Of a stretch of DNA of 64,000 bases, positions 19,243-29,725 are shown piece by piece. The position numbers and the translations under genes are program-made. The number at the start of each line of letters is the position of its first letter. Positions within the stretch are counted from its first letter, which is position 1. Under the pieces are notes generated by a model, which made no database searches, was not told the DNA's origin, and saw nothing but the letters and a program-made list of their open reading frames with translations. Source of the DNA: Tritrichomonas foetus (lineage: Eukaryota; Parabasalia; Tritrichomonadida; Tritrichomonadidae); NCBI GenBank assembly GCA_001839685.1, contig MLAK01000421.1:116110-180109 (forward strand), read 5' to 3'.

Positions 19243-20106
19243 ATGGCAACCCCGACTGGTGAACAGATGTCTAATATTATTATTAGACCAATGAGGGCGA
19301 ACTATTCGTCTGGATCTTTAATGAAACAACTACGCGCCAAAAACAGTGAAGCGACAACTCTCCGCGAATCATTCGAAGTCAAAAACAAAAACGGAATAAC
19401 AATCGAAGGATCAATTTTCAGAGCAGTTAATCCAGTTGAAGGAAATCCAATCGTTATTTATTCGCACGGAAATGCCGGAAATCAAACGGAATTTATTTTC
19501 TCGTATTTATATTATTATCCATTCCATGGAATTTCAATCTGTGGATTTGATTTTTCTGGTTGCGGAAATAACAAAGAAGAATATATCACAATGGGAAATC
19601 GCGAGCCTGATGATTTGAATTGCGTCATCGATCATATGAAATCACTTGGTTTTGGCAAAATCTGTCTTTATGGTCGCTCAATGGGAGCTTTCACAACAAC
19701 CATTGTGATGAGCGAACGCTCTGACATCCTGTGTGGTGTTTTAGATTCACCTTATGCTACATTGAAGAGATTTTTACTTTATAACATTCATCAAAACGAA
19801 GAACTCTATCAAAAAATACGAGAATGCATTCAAACAAAAGTTGGCTATGATATTGAAACTGTTACAGCAGTAGATAAGGCCAACAAAATCACCATTCCTG
19901 TTTTGACCTTTGCTGGAAAAGATGATACCATTGTTGATCCTGCAGATGGAGAAGAAATTTACCAGCAGATTTCTTCTGAAAAGAAAGAATATGTTTCATT
20001 TGAAGGTGATCATAACTCATTCAGGCCGCAGGAAGTTCAAAAGAAAGTGATTAACTTCATTTGTGAAAATCTTGGAATTTCCAGTTTTTCCGATGAATTT
20101 ATATAA
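19243..20106 (+). CDS. Alpha/beta hydrolase (Bem46/ABHD17-like serine hydrolase)
   Basis: 287 residues from the first ATG. Oxyanion-side motif YSHGNAGN (73-80) precedes the nucleophile elbow GRSMG with S146. The acid is in GKDDTIV (probably D228) and the histidine is H257 in EGDHNS, so the catalytic triad is complete and in order. Length and HGNAGN/GRSMG spacing match the Bem46/ABHD13/ABHD17 group, whose known members include acyl-protein depalmitoylases and esterases. There is no signal peptide or membrane span, and no N-terminal cysteine cluster as in ABHD17, so membrane targeting is uncertain. The substrate cannot be told from sequence. Confidence 0.9.
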   Translation: MATPTGEQMSNIIIRPMRANYSSGSLMKQLRAKNSEATTLRESFEVKNKNGITIEGSIFRAVNPVEGNPIVIYSHGNAGNQTEFIFSYLYYYPFHGISICGFDFSGCGNNKEEYITMGNREPDDLNCVIDHMKSLGFGKICLYGRSMGAFTTTIVMSERSDILCGVLDSPYATLKRFLLYNIHQNEELYQKIRECIQTKVGYDIETVTAVDKANKITIPVLTFAGKDDTIVDPADGEEIYQQISSEKKEYVSFEGDHNSFRPQEVQKKVINFICENLGISSFSDEFI

Positions 20107-20547
20107 ATACTTTCTTCGAAATTTTATCTTAGAACACAAATGTTAATGATTATTTTTCTCAGATTCATAATTAAGCTGGGGGAAATGTCTGAGCTATTTA
20201 GTTCATCTCAAAAAAAAAAAAAAAAAAAATATCAATCTTTACGGTTTATATTTTATCATTTCAAAGAAATTGATTAATTAATAAATTAATACTATTGGTG
20301 ATAAGAAATATTTAATTAAGAATGGGTGATTTCTTATTCATGCTTCAAATCTATCTACTCAATTATTAATAAATTGCCAAAGAAAAAAATATATATTTTG
20401 GATTTACTAATAAAAATTGATAATTAGTAAAGATCTTTACAGAAATATACCATTTAATACCTCTAAATTTAAATTATTACTCTTAGATGCAATCGCTCAA
20501 TGTCAAGTACGATTGTAACTATATTGTCTAGTGTTTATTAAGAAAGT
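20107..20547. other. Intergenic spacer with poly-A tract
   Basis: 3' flank of the hydrolase gene. Holds a run of about 20 A at 20210-20229 and further AT-rich simple sequence. No gene seen. Confidence 0.5.
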
Positions 20548-20783
20548 TTAATAAGATATAAATAAAACTTTCATAGTTGGACACTTATATCTTGTTCCAT
20601 GGATTCCAGCGATGTGTCTTTGTCTTGATAAAGTTCTTTCACAATTTGATTCGCTGTTCCCAATAGACGTGATCCGTTTGGCAATAATTACCTTTGAAAT
20701 GAGCTTCAATTCAATCTTTTCTGGCATGACATGTACATGTAAACCTATGGAGTTGTCCGAAAACAGTATGTCCTATTCTTGTG
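20548..20783 (-). mobile_element. Probable remnant of a hAT-type transposase C-terminus
   Basis: A minus-strand frame open from a stop near 20783 and closing at 20548 (ATG at 20727 if translated) reads MPEKIELKLISKV, then RITSIGNSESNCERTLSRQR, then HGTRYKCPTMKVLF. The block SES.CER.LSRQ followed by R and a hydrophobic TMKVLF resembles the conserved C-terminal dimerisation segment of hAT transposases (S.ERxFS...). Base composition is less AT-rich than the flanks. Coding-looking sequence continues upstream to about 20980 in another frame (FYVYLNGHNYF, PYTPVDYASDTHPHYRC), so the element is frameshifted and truncated. No terminal inverted repeats or target-site duplication located. Confidence 0.35.
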
Positions 20784-20983
20784 CATCGATAATGTGGATG
20801 TGTATCACTCGCATAATCAACTGGAGTATAGGGTTGAGTGAAGACGTTCTTTACAACTCTCATTCGGCAATTTATATGATATGTTTTCTCTGAAAATTGT
20901 GAAGATATAGAAAAATGATCTATCCTAATCAAAAAGTAATTATGCCCATTCAAATACACATAAAAAGTGAAAGTATTCAAATC

Positions 20984-22086
20984 TTATGTCCTACATAATC
21001 AATTTTCAATTCCTTATTCAAAATGGATTTTTTTTTTGAAAAAGTTGGGTTTTCACCTATAGAAAAAGTTCGATTATTCATTTTGTTTTTTGTTGTTTTG
21101 GTTATGATTTTTCATAGTTTATTTGGCCGTTACTTGCCCCTTGTGTTTTTCTCTGAAGAATTCGTATGTGAATTAGCTAGATAATCTATTATATTCTATT
21201 CTATTAAGGATATACAACTTATACCATACTTAGGAGGAGGGATTCTTAATTTACAAAGATGCCTAATTTATTCTGATTTTTCTCAAACCTTTGGCATAAT
21301 TTATGAAACCCTTGGGCAGAAGCGCGAACCCTAGAGAAAATTATTTTTCCAAATGATAAATTGGCGTTTTGGACTATTTTTAATAATTTTTAATATTTAT
21401 AAATATTACGAATACTCAAATAAACTTTTTCTTAAATCAAAGAACTGTAAGCTAACTAAGAAATTAGATTTTAAAACAATCATTCCAATTTATTGTCCAG
21501 AAGCAAAATATGAATGTGAAGACACTCAAATTTGTTTCACTCCATCATCATTACTATCACAATCAAGTTTGGTTATCAGGCTTATGATATCGGCACAACT
21601 ACCATGCAAGAAATATAGTCTATGAATTGGACAGAAAAAAACAGTTTCACTTCCAAGAAAATTTGAAAGCTCGACATGACTCCAATTTGAATCATACTTG
21701 ATATGTGACTCAAATTTTGTCTTTTTCAGATTGGGGGGATTTCAACTCCGTTCAAATGATCATTTATTCAAATGGATTCAATATTTCCTATGAATATATA
21801 ACCTTTTCTAAAAATGTATTGAAAATATTGAGAAAGACTGGTCATTTTTTTGACAGAATATTAACAATTGAAAATCAGATCGTTATAATGTAATGTTTTT
21901 GGTAAATTTTCGTTTTAATAAAACATTATTTGTTGTTTAACGAATAACTCAAGGCCAAGATATTTTGATATAATTTGATAGATTATTTGATAGAATTTGA
22001 TATGGAAATTGATAGGATTCATTCAACTTTTTGAAATTACTTGAGATAACTTTTTAAACGATAAATATTTATCTGTTGGCATTTCA
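20984..22086. other. Gene-poor intergenic region
   Basis: About 1.1 kb of AT-rich DNA upstream of the TMEM62-like gene. A 90-codon frame at 21353-21625 has non-coding-like composition and is not called. A short less AT-rich patch at 21285-21340 (TTGGGCAGAAGCGCGAACCC) may be element debris. GATA/TTTGATA simple repeats lie at 21960-22015. No gene recognised. Confidence 0.4.
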
Positions 22087-24333
22087 ATGGGATTTAGCAA
22101 CACTCATTTCCAGCCTGCAAGTGGTACACTCAAAAACTCACCTCGTCTTACAGCATACCTTTGGGCACACGTTTATCCAATTGTCGTCTATGCTTTCTTC
22201 AGCTTATTCGTATGCTTAATAAGATTCGTTACAGTCACCGATAGCTATGAGTCAGCCGATCTTTCGATTCCATTCGATGATTCAAAGGATCCATTCTATG
22301 CCGCGCACGTCTCAGATCTCCATCACACAAATATTCGACCAGAAAGGATGATTCTGAACCATAGAAAAATTGGAAACATCAGCTATCGGTTCAACCCACC
22401 AGTTTTCTCTTTTGGTGGCGATTTGATCGATGCTCTCAATTCGACCAATATTTTATCATTTCATAAACAATACGAAATCAACTGGCACCGATACAATACA
22501 ACAAGATTAGAGTCATCAATTTACGAAGACAACCGAGTAATTTTTGAAATTGCAGGGAATCATGATATGATGGTTGTTTCTGAAGATAACATGATTAAAA
22601 ACCGTTACAGGTACTATACAATGAAGCCGGATGATCCACTTAGTGTCAGATCCTATCAATTTGATGACTATTCGGTTCCAATTAATATTATTCTTTTCAA
22701 TATCATTCGGCCGCCATTCACTTCTGGACCACTTGGAGTTTTCCCATGTACACATGATGAAGATGTTCAGTTACTTGAAGACAGCATCAAAAGGAACTAC
22801 AAGAACATCATTATTACACATTTTCCATTTTCTCACTGGTGGTCTTTAACAACTACCAGGAAAGGCAACGGTTTAAGAGATGTTGGCCACCTTGCTTCTC
22901 TCTTGTTAACCGGACACTTGCATCCATCCTATGATGTGATTGAAAGGAAGAAAAATGCACTAAGTGTTATTGTTCCGGCACTTTTTGAGTCATATGTTTT
23001 TGCTATGCCTTTTATTGATAATGGTGGACCTGGTGTTCAAGATGTTGATACTTCTGATCCAAATGATGTCGTCTTAATTACTTATCCACTTCCAAAAAGT
23101 CAATTGACAGGCCGCTCTGTTTTTAATTTAAATACTTTCCCCATTCGTGTTTATCAATTTGCACCAAATGAGCAAAATTTATCTGCTTTCATTGATGGTA
23201 ATTATGTTGGACAAATGAAACATTTAAGGAAGAGTCGTCGACATGTTCATTTTTATACCCTTAATGTAACTGTAAACGATGGAGATCATACTCTTAAAGT
23301 CGGATCAACTGAAATCAATTTCTTCGTTGGTGATAAAATTCCATCTGTGATTGAAATTGGAAATAACAACTTATATAGTCCAGATATATGTATTTATGGA
23401 GCTTTTCGAACACTTTTCTTCTTACTTTTATTACTTTTACCATTTTGGAAACTATTTCCAAATGTTATTTCAAGATATCAAGTATATGTCTTTAATGAAG
23501 ATAATCATGAGATTAATGATTTCTCTTCAATAAGTTCTTTGTCTTCCATTTCGACACCAAATCCTTCCATTCAACAACCATCACAATTTAATTCTACATC
23601 TTTAGCTTATTCCCCAGAATCATTCCCAAACACCTCTTTTGTAAATACCCAATTCCCAAACAACTCTTTCGTAAACACCCAATTCGCAAACAACTCTTTC
23701 GTAAATACCCAATTTGGTAACAATCAAATTTTAGTGAATAATTCAAATGATGATGATGATTATAAATGGTTTCATCATATTTTCCTTGGTCCTCTTTATT
23801 TGATTACACGCGCAAGATTTGTTCCTAAGAATTTATATATTTTGTTTTGGATTATTGTAACACTTTTCCTTGTATGCCCAATGTATATGATGCAAGATGA
23901 TCAATATTTGGCAATTGTCTTCATTTGGGGAGCTTATATTCACGGAACATTTTCACATTATGCAATGTGTTTTGTTTTATGGATAATACATATCTTTTTC
24001 TTCTGTCAAGGCGGAATTGTTGCTGTTTCTTTCTGGTTTGAAATCAGAGAATGTTTTACTCGAGCGCAATGGATTGAATTTGCTTTGTATTTAATCTTCA
24101 CTGCAGTCGGACCTATAGGCTGGTATATTCTTGGATACCTTGCAGGTGGATTCTTCACAGTGATAACATCACCAATTACATGGTTACAAATCATTGCAGT
24201 TATTTATACGGCTTTCCATTTGAAACGTGATTATGAAGCACGCTTTAAACCAACACTTACTGGAATTAATACCGAATCATCAGTCTCTTCAATCTATTCA
24301 CAAGGAACTTACCTTCAGCAACCACTTATCTAA
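22087..24333 (+). CDS. TMEM62-like membrane metallophosphoesterase
   Basis: 748 residues from ATG. A first membrane span (about 30-50, VYAFFSLFVCLIRFVTV) is followed by a calcineurin-like phosphoesterase domain with the full metal-ligand series: HVSDLHHTN, FGGDLIDA, AGNHDM, ITHFPFSH and TGHLHPSYD. A beta-rich segment and about seven further hydrophobic spans fill the C-terminal 300 residues (from YGAFRTLFFLLLLLLPF onward). This soluble-catalytic plus polytopic-tail layout is that of TMEM62, whose substrate is unknown. A Ser/Asn-rich linker holds three copies of a 10-residue repeat (NNSFVNTQF). The catalytic domain should face the lumen or outside. Domain call strong, family name good. Confidence 0.9.
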   Translation: MGFSNTHFQPASGTLKNSPRLTAYLWAHVYPIVVYAFFSLFVCLIRFVTVTDSYESADLSIPFDDSKDPFYAAHVSDLHHTNIRPERMILNHRKIGNISYRFNPPVFSFGGDLIDALNSTNILSFHKQYEINWHRYNTTRLESSIYEDNRVIFEIAGNHDMMVVSEDNMIKNRYRYYTMKPDDPLSVRSYQFDDYSVPINIILFNIIRPPFTSGPLGVFPCTHDEDVQLLEDSIKRNYKNIIITHFPFSHWWSLTTTRKGNGLRDVGHLASLLLTGHLHPSYDVIERKKNALSVIVPALFESYVFAMPFIDNGGPGVQDVDTSDPNDVVLITYPLPKSQLTGRSVFNLNTFPIRVYQFAPNEQNLSAFIDGNYVGQMKHLRKSRRHVHFYTLNVTVNDGDHTLKVGSTEINFFVGDKIPSVIEIGNNNLYSPDICIYGAFRTLFFLLLLLLPFWKLFPNVISRYQVYVFNEDNHEINDFSSISSLSSISTPNPSIQQPSQFNSTSLAYSPESFPNTSFVNTQFPNNSFVNTQFANNSFVNTQFGNNQILVNNSNDDDDYKWFHHIFLGPLYLITRARFVPKNLYILFWIIVTLFLVCPMYMMQDDQYLAIVFIWGAYIHGTFSHYAMCFVLWIIHIFFFCQGGIVAVSFWFEIRECFTRAQWIEFALYLIFTAVGPIGWYILGYLAGGFFTVITSPITWLQIIAVIYTAFHLKRDYEARFKPTLTGINTESSVSSIYSQGTYLQQPLI
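23623..23715 (+). repeat. 30-bp in-gene tandem repeat, about 3 copies
   Basis: TTCCCAAACAMCTCTTTYGT-type units of 30 bases repeat about three times, encoding (N/P)NxSFVNTQF in a linker between the phosphoesterase domain and the membrane bundle. Copies differ by a few bases. Confidence 0.9.
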
Positions 24334-25493
24334 AAAAATAATAAAACATCTTTAGAAATAATTATATTTTCTATATAGATGTCAAACTACTATTATTATT
24401 ATTATATTTAAATAAAAGCTAAATGTAATCTTTTTTCATTTTTTGATTCTATATAGTATCGACGGATTTTATTTTCCTAGTAATAGTAAATGATTTTGTA
24501 AATAATTACATAGTGGAAATTCCATTTATATTTTTCGTAGAGTAAAAAAAATGTGATATACAAAATTAGATGATTGCAATTTTAAAATCTGAAAAAGATT
24601 AATTTCATCTTTGACTAGGAATTGATGATTGATTTATGTTCAATGAAGATATATCCATTACCAAGCATATTCCTCTTTATGAAGATTTGAAACGAAATAG
24701 ATGCCGATAACCTTTTTGTATTTTTAAACAATATATGAATTATGGCATTATATGATTTCAATTAGCCAAAAGTAGATTTCTCTCATACCCTCAAAAAAAA
24801 AAAAGTGAATCACTTCACAATTCCCGACATTAGAGCATTTCTCGATAATAGAAAAGAAATAATGATGTAGTTCAAATTATTTATACTTCTGCACTACAAC
24901 CAAATTAATAAAAGCTTACAACCAAGCTTAGATTTTTAGAATAAAAAAAAATTAGTATTTTGCTTTTTTGTATTTCATTTTAAAAAGAGTAATTCATTGT
25001 TTCTAATGCAGAGGGTGACAATTTGTCTGATTAGACATTTTATTCGATCACACTTGTATTTTGATAACACTGACGGTTAATATTTTTTCTATTAACCAAG
25101 TAAAAGTGAGATTATTCCATTGGAGCATTGAAAAATGCCTATTTAACAAAAGTATTTTGCTCTAATGCAAAAGAAAAGTCAAAATAATTGAATCCATGGC
25201 GGAATTTCACCGGGGTGTTTGGTACAGCCCAAAAAATAAACGTTTCTGTCAATACTTTTTGAGAATATTATTCAAATTCCGATGAACTTTATATGTCAAT
25301 TGTTGTCAATCCTTTAAAATTTGAATGATAATTTATAAAGTGTCGCTTTTTGAATTAAAAGTGACATGTTATTCGGCCAATTATCACGATCGTAGAATGC
25401 TTAGTTTATTTTAACTTAGGGATAAAAGCTTCTAATAGCGTTATTAAAAAGAGATAAAAATTTCCAGATTAATTCACTAATTTTTTTTATTAA
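24334..25493. other. Gene-poor intergenic region
   Basis: 1.16 kb convergent spacer, strongly AT-rich, with an A12 run near 24793. A short patch at 25195-25250 is less AT-rich and on the plus strand reads MAEFHRGVWYSPKNKRF; it may be debris of an element or gene, but it is too short to classify. Confidence 0.4.
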
Positions 25494-26219
25494 TTAACAA
25501 TATAGAAAGATATATTGTTCAGGAGAATTCGAACTGAAATGTTCATTATTTCTTTCATATAAATCCCAGCCGAATTCATCATCGGCCTCTTCATCCATAA
25601 ATAAATCATCTATATCTATTGAATCAATTGGTTCATGTTCTTCATTTGGTGAGTTATTGTTAATAGGCTCATTCTCAGTTGTTTCTGCTGTATTTTTCAT
25701 CATATTTATTTCATTGAAGATTTGACCTCCATCATCTAAACCGGTATTACTCATTGAAATATTGGTGATTTGATCCACTCCTATTGATTTATCTCCTGTT
25801 CTCTGACTATCTGTAGTAAGATCTTTTTGATTGCTATTGAATGAAATAGGAGAACATTTTTCCTCGAATAGTGGAGAGCTGCAGAGGCCGTCATCAGAAG
25901 ATGTCGGAATGCAATCTTCTGGCGAATCTCTGTATTTAAAAAACCAGCCTATGTTTTCATAAATCCATATTGTCATTGCTTTTCGATGCCTTAACGATAA
26001 ACGGCGTAAATGATCATTTGTCTTATTGAAATAAGGAAAGTGTTTCATCAGATATTTTTGAAGTTTCTTTAAGTCTTTAAATTTGGGATTATGAAATATT
26101 TTTTTGATCCATTTATCAGTGTCGTCATATTCTCTCTCCTTCATTTGGTACAGCCTTCTGACCTTGTCTTTATCTCTGGTTGTTTGTTTTGTTTCTTTCT
26201 TTAATTGAGAGCCTTCCAT
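25494..26219 (-). CDS. Unrecognised small protein: basic helical N-terminus, acidic C-terminus
   Basis: 241 residues from ATG at 26219; I do not recognise the family. Residues 1-100 are strongly basic and helical (RDKDKVRRLYQMKEREYDD, then FKDLKKLQKYLMKHFP, then LRRLSLRHRKAMTIWIYEN) and end in aromatic IGWFFKYR. Residues 105-190 are Ser/Asn-rich; residues 195-241 are acidic (DDLFMDEEADDEFGWDLYE). A basic helical module followed by a disordered linker and an acidic/aromatic tail is a transcription-factor-like arrangement (inference). A truncated homologue of the first 37 codons lies at 29151-29261 and a protein with a similar acidic tail at 27140-27616, so it belongs to a local family. Surrounded by long non-coding spacers. 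Confidence 0.65.
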   Translation of the reverse strand: MEGSQLKKETKQTTRDKDKVRRLYQMKEREYDDTDKWIKKIFHNPKFKDLKKLQKYLMKHFPYFNKTNDHLRRLSLRHRKAMTIWIYENIGWFFKYRDSPEDCIPTSSDDGLCSSPLFEEKCSPISFNSNQKDLTTDSQRTGDKSIGVDQITNISMSNTGLDDGGQIFNEINMMKNTAETTENEPINNNSPNEEHEPIDSIDIDDLFMDEEADDEFGWDLYERNNEHFSSNSPEQYIFLYC

Positions 26220-27139
26220 CTAATTAGTGATATGATTATTGTAAAAGAGAGATTTCAATTTTTTGAATACTTTCTGAAAACTTATCTAATATCAAATAGA
26301 AAGAAGAAAGTGTTGGCACTATTAATTCAATTTCATTGAGATAGAGACTTATTTTATAATTGAAAAAGTTTCCAGATCAATTCATCAATAGATATATCAT
26401 GATTAACTTATCTCCAGCAACAACTAAATACAGAATTAAGGTTATATATCATAAAAATAATCAGATCAATCAGTTTTAAGAATTAGATAAATATTCGTAT
26501 TGTCATTATTATTTATATCCCATGGTTTTTCAAGATAAGTTCTAAAATAGTTGTCTAGAGTTGTTGCAAACGTATTGCCCTGTTTTTCCTGCAACTATTT
26601 GGAATAATAAAATATGAGTTATTATCCCATAATAGATACTTAAAATTCCTTCTAATTTATTTTGAAGACTTTATTATCTACCTAAAAACAAGTTTTTACT
26701 TACTATTAAATAATAAAATACAATTATTTTTCTCTAAACACAGCATCTACTTTAGAAACATCTTTCACTCTAACATTCGAGCCTTCTTTGCATGTAAAAT
26801 TTTCAGATAATTACTTATATAATATTTTATTTACATTGTCCATGATCAATCAAGTTAAATCAATTAAAATACTATCATCCCCATAATCAAAGGAATTCGA
26901 ATCTTGAATGAAGAAAGAATCTTTTGAATATCACAGAATTAATCCATTAATCTTATATCCTGAAACATTCAATAATTTTCTTTACAAACATTTAATTGAA
27001 TCGAATAATATTCCTAAAATCACAAATTTGTGTTGATTTAATTTTTCAGAGGTTTCACAATAAATATATAGATATAGATATGATTGTTTATTTTTCAATT
27101 TTATATTACCTTGAAATCACTCATCGACACATTTTCCCC
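26220..27139. other. Divergent intergenic region
   Basis: About 0.9 kb of AT-rich DNA between two divergent small genes and so probably carrying both promoters. The frame of the downstream gene extends back to a TTG at 26996, but its first 48 codons look like spacer translation and are excluded. Confidence 0.4.
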
Positions 27140-27616
27140 ATGAAAAAGGTATCAGAGTCACGAAAGAGAACAATATCGGACACCAAAGCAGTGACTCTAA
27201 ACATTTCAAAGGATGTAATAGGCTTTGAAAAGATAAAAAAGACTTTTTGCAAACTGAAACTCAAGAAGAAAATCCTGCTTAAAGTAGCAAACTTCATTTA
27301 CAATCGTGGCCCTGAAATCTTTGGGGGGAATAAACCAGGCCGCCTCGCCACTCGAAAAATTGATTCCATATATTGTTGGTTCAGAGATTACGGTGGACAA
27401 TTCATTCATATCGTTAAAACTAATTACCCTGACATTTGGAAGGAGTTGGTCAAACTATCACCAACCATTTCTACAGCAGATGTTATCAAGATTTTACATA
27501 ATAATATCCCAGAAAGCTCCAAAAATTATGAACTTAATTTACTTGATGATATTTACATGGAACAAAACAATATTAGCGATGATGATCTCATGGAAAATTT
27601 CCACTTCCTACTGTAA
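27140..27616 (+). CDS. Unrecognised small protein with acidic C-terminal motif
   Basis: The open frame starts at a TTG (26996), but composition becomes coding-like only from the ATG at 27140 (MKKVSESRKRTIS), giving 158 residues. The N-terminal half is Lys-rich and helical (FEKIKKTFCKLKLKKKILLK), with an aromatic centre (KIDSIYCWFRDYGGQFIHIV) and an acidic C-terminus (LLDDIYMEQNNISDDDLME). The DD-(I/L)-aromatic-M-(E/D) motif and the overall basic-to-acidic layout recall the neighbouring divergent gene at 25494-26219. Distant paralogy is possible but the central regions align poorly. Function unknown; a DNA-binding role is only a guess. Confidence 0.55.
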   Translation: MKKVSESRKRTISDTKAVTLNISKDVIGFEKIKKTFCKLKLKKKILLKVANFIYNRGPEIFGGNKPGRLATRKIDSIYCWFRDYGGQFIHIVKTNYPDIWKELVKLSPTISTADVIKILHNNIPESSKNYELNLLDDIYMEQNNISDDDLMENFHFLL

Positions 27617-29150
27617 TAGGTTTATCTCAATATAATATTTTTTTTCTAAATGATTTATTGCTTTAGTATTGAATTCTTATTTTATTACTCAAAATTTTTT
27701 ATAAAACATATTTTTGAATTCAAGTCTTTTACAGAAAAAAAAAAAAATTGTGGAATCTGACGTAAAATGGCAATCATTCAATATTTCAAAGAAATAATAT
27801 TCAAATAAATCGAATGAATTGATATCTCAATTACTTTTTCTGAACATCTTATGTTACCGTCACAGGATGAGAATCAAAATTAATGTAAAAATCATAACCT
27901 GTTGATATTCCTTTTTAAAATTAGTGTCAGGACGTTAGAAAAGCTGTGAATAAAATACGAATGATTTTGCCAAAAAATATTGATATTTTACAGTTTATAG
28001 CATGCCTAAAGTTGAAAGTGAATATAGACTATCTTTTTAATGAAAAAATATGATAGATTCTAAGAAAACTCAAGAATAATATTCTTTTTTGATTTGATCA
28101 GATATATCTCATTTCTATCCAAAGAATGTTATTTTTCTATTTTTTATTTAAGTGTACACTCTTTCGGAAGAATTACATATCATCATCATCAATATCATAT
28201 TCAATAATTCTTCTGAAGCATTCATTGTAGAACCTTTTAAGAATCACTAAAGTTGAAATCATCATACTTAACAAGATAGAACATATGTTTTTTTGAATGC
28301 TATTAGAATGATTTTGATGAAAAACGGAATGAAAAATAATATTGGATCAAATTTTGGTAAATATTATTTTCCTTTATTTTTGGTCATTTTTCTGTTTTAA
28401 ATGATGAAAGAAACCATAATTTCTAGAAAAGTGACGCGGAAAAAGAATATTTTGGTGAAAATCTAATTTACATTTTTTTTACATTTTATGGAATAACTGT
28501 AATATTTTACATATACATTCTTCATATTAATTTACATATGTTTTCTTCAAATCAAGTTTTAATTTCCATCATACAAACAAATATTTATATTTTCGAGTCA
28601 AATACAATTTAAATAGAAATTTATTTATAACCAAAATGGAAAGAAATGGAAAATCATGGTACAAATCAAGTCATATTCAAATTCCTTTGATTGGTTCCTC
28701 GTTTAGTTGGAGTTCATGCTTTCACTGTTTATAATTATGCCATGCATTCAAATTTGTATACATTCAATTGTCTCAAAGCTTCAATCAAATTTTTCCACTT
28801 TTTCTAAAAGAACAAGACTATGTCATATTCTCGACAAGAAAAGAGAATATCTACTTAATTGACAGAATATTAATAATAAAAATCATAGAATTTCGAAAAT
28901 AATCATCAAGATAATAAAATGAATAATCATTATTTTCACGAATATCCCTTTCACTAATTCATACTTTACCAATGTATATATTTGAAATAAAAATTCGAGG
29001 AGATTAATAACTATGACCAAAAATTCTAGGATAACGCAAAAAATGAATATCTGTTTTTGATGGAGATGATAAGTCAATAAGGAGATGACCTTCTGCCAAT
29101 AGGATCAAGCTGTCACTACTTGTCAAAATTGCTTTAAAAGTTTAAAAGAT
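27617..29150. other. Gene-poor region
   Basis: About 1.5 kb, AT-rich, with an A13 run near 27735. It holds one possible relic ORF on the minus strand (28173-28265, listed separately). Other frames here have spacer-like composition (poly-I/F/L/K) and are not called. Confidence 0.4.
28173..28352 (-). pseudogene. Possible relic of a membrane-protein C-terminus
   Basis: A minus-strand frame open for about 60 codons, with its only ATGs at 28265/28262, reads QNHSNSIQKNICSILLSMM, then ISTLVILKRFYNEC, then a tail ending DIDDDDM before TAA. This is sequon, one hydrophobic span, basic stop-transfer residues and an acidic tail, the shape of a type I surface-protein C-terminus. With no start and no upstream domain it would be a relic; chance is not excluded. 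Confidence 0.25.
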
Positions 29151-29261
29151 CTATTCAATGTTGTTCATCCATTGATCTGTTTCATCATATTCCTCCCTTT
29201 TTTGATGATATAATGCTTCATTTTTTTGCCTGTCTCTTACTACCAAAAGAACAGAATTCAT
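29151..29261 (-). pseudogene. 5' fragment of a second copy of the 25494-26219 gene
   Basis: A 36-residue frame from ATG at 29261 contains RDRQKNEALYHQKREEYDE followed by TDQWMNNI. It aligns without gaps to residues of the 25494-26219 product (RDKDKVRRLYQMKEREYDD, TDKWIKKI): 13 of 27 positions identical by hand count, at a similar distance from the start. It is closed by TAG at 29151; beyond it only a weak shifted match (FKLLKQF) is seen. I call it a truncated, decayed paralogue. Confidence 0.55.
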
Positions 29262-29665
29262 TGCCTTTGAGATCTTGGTCCAAATGATATGTGATATTGA
29301 AAACGAAAATGAGAATTCTCAAAATGATAGATTTATTATGTCATATTTTTTTATGGGAGAAATGAGGTCTAGTATTTTGGCATACATTCAATAAAATACC
29401 AATTCTATAGTCTATAATAATTCGTAATTACTCATAGTGGCTTAAGATTATGCTTAGATCAGATTTTTGTTTTATTTGTTTGTTTGAGTGAGCGACTGAT
29501 AATCAATGAATATAATTTTTTGAAAACAAAAAGAGAACATGTTGTTGTCGTATCTATTGTTATGATCTCTCTCGAATTTTTTCCAAAATATAACAAAAAA
29601 CTACTTAAAGTTTATAAGATAAACATCTTAATATTGGTCACAAAAGCAATGTATAATTTTGCCTG

Positions 29666-29696
<31 letters not shown>

Positions 29697-29725
29697 TGCA
29701 TTACAAACAAGTTTATATAATTAAT
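29262..29725. other. Intergenic spacer with long A tract
   Basis: AT-rich spacer. A run of 28 A lies at 29666-29693, which is a T tract about 33-60 bases beyond the stop codon of the minus-strand gene that follows. No gene seen. Confidence 0.5.

Noticed and set aside
20612..20893. 93-codon plus-strand ORF
   Set aside because: Antisense of the transposase-like remnant, which has the recognisable motif.
21353..21625. 90-codon plus-strand ORF
   Set aside because: Composition of AT-rich spacer, no motif; the reverse strand has only short broken frames.
27306..27635. 109-codon plus-strand ORF
   Set aside because: Overlaps the 27140-27616 gene in another frame and reads like a shadow.
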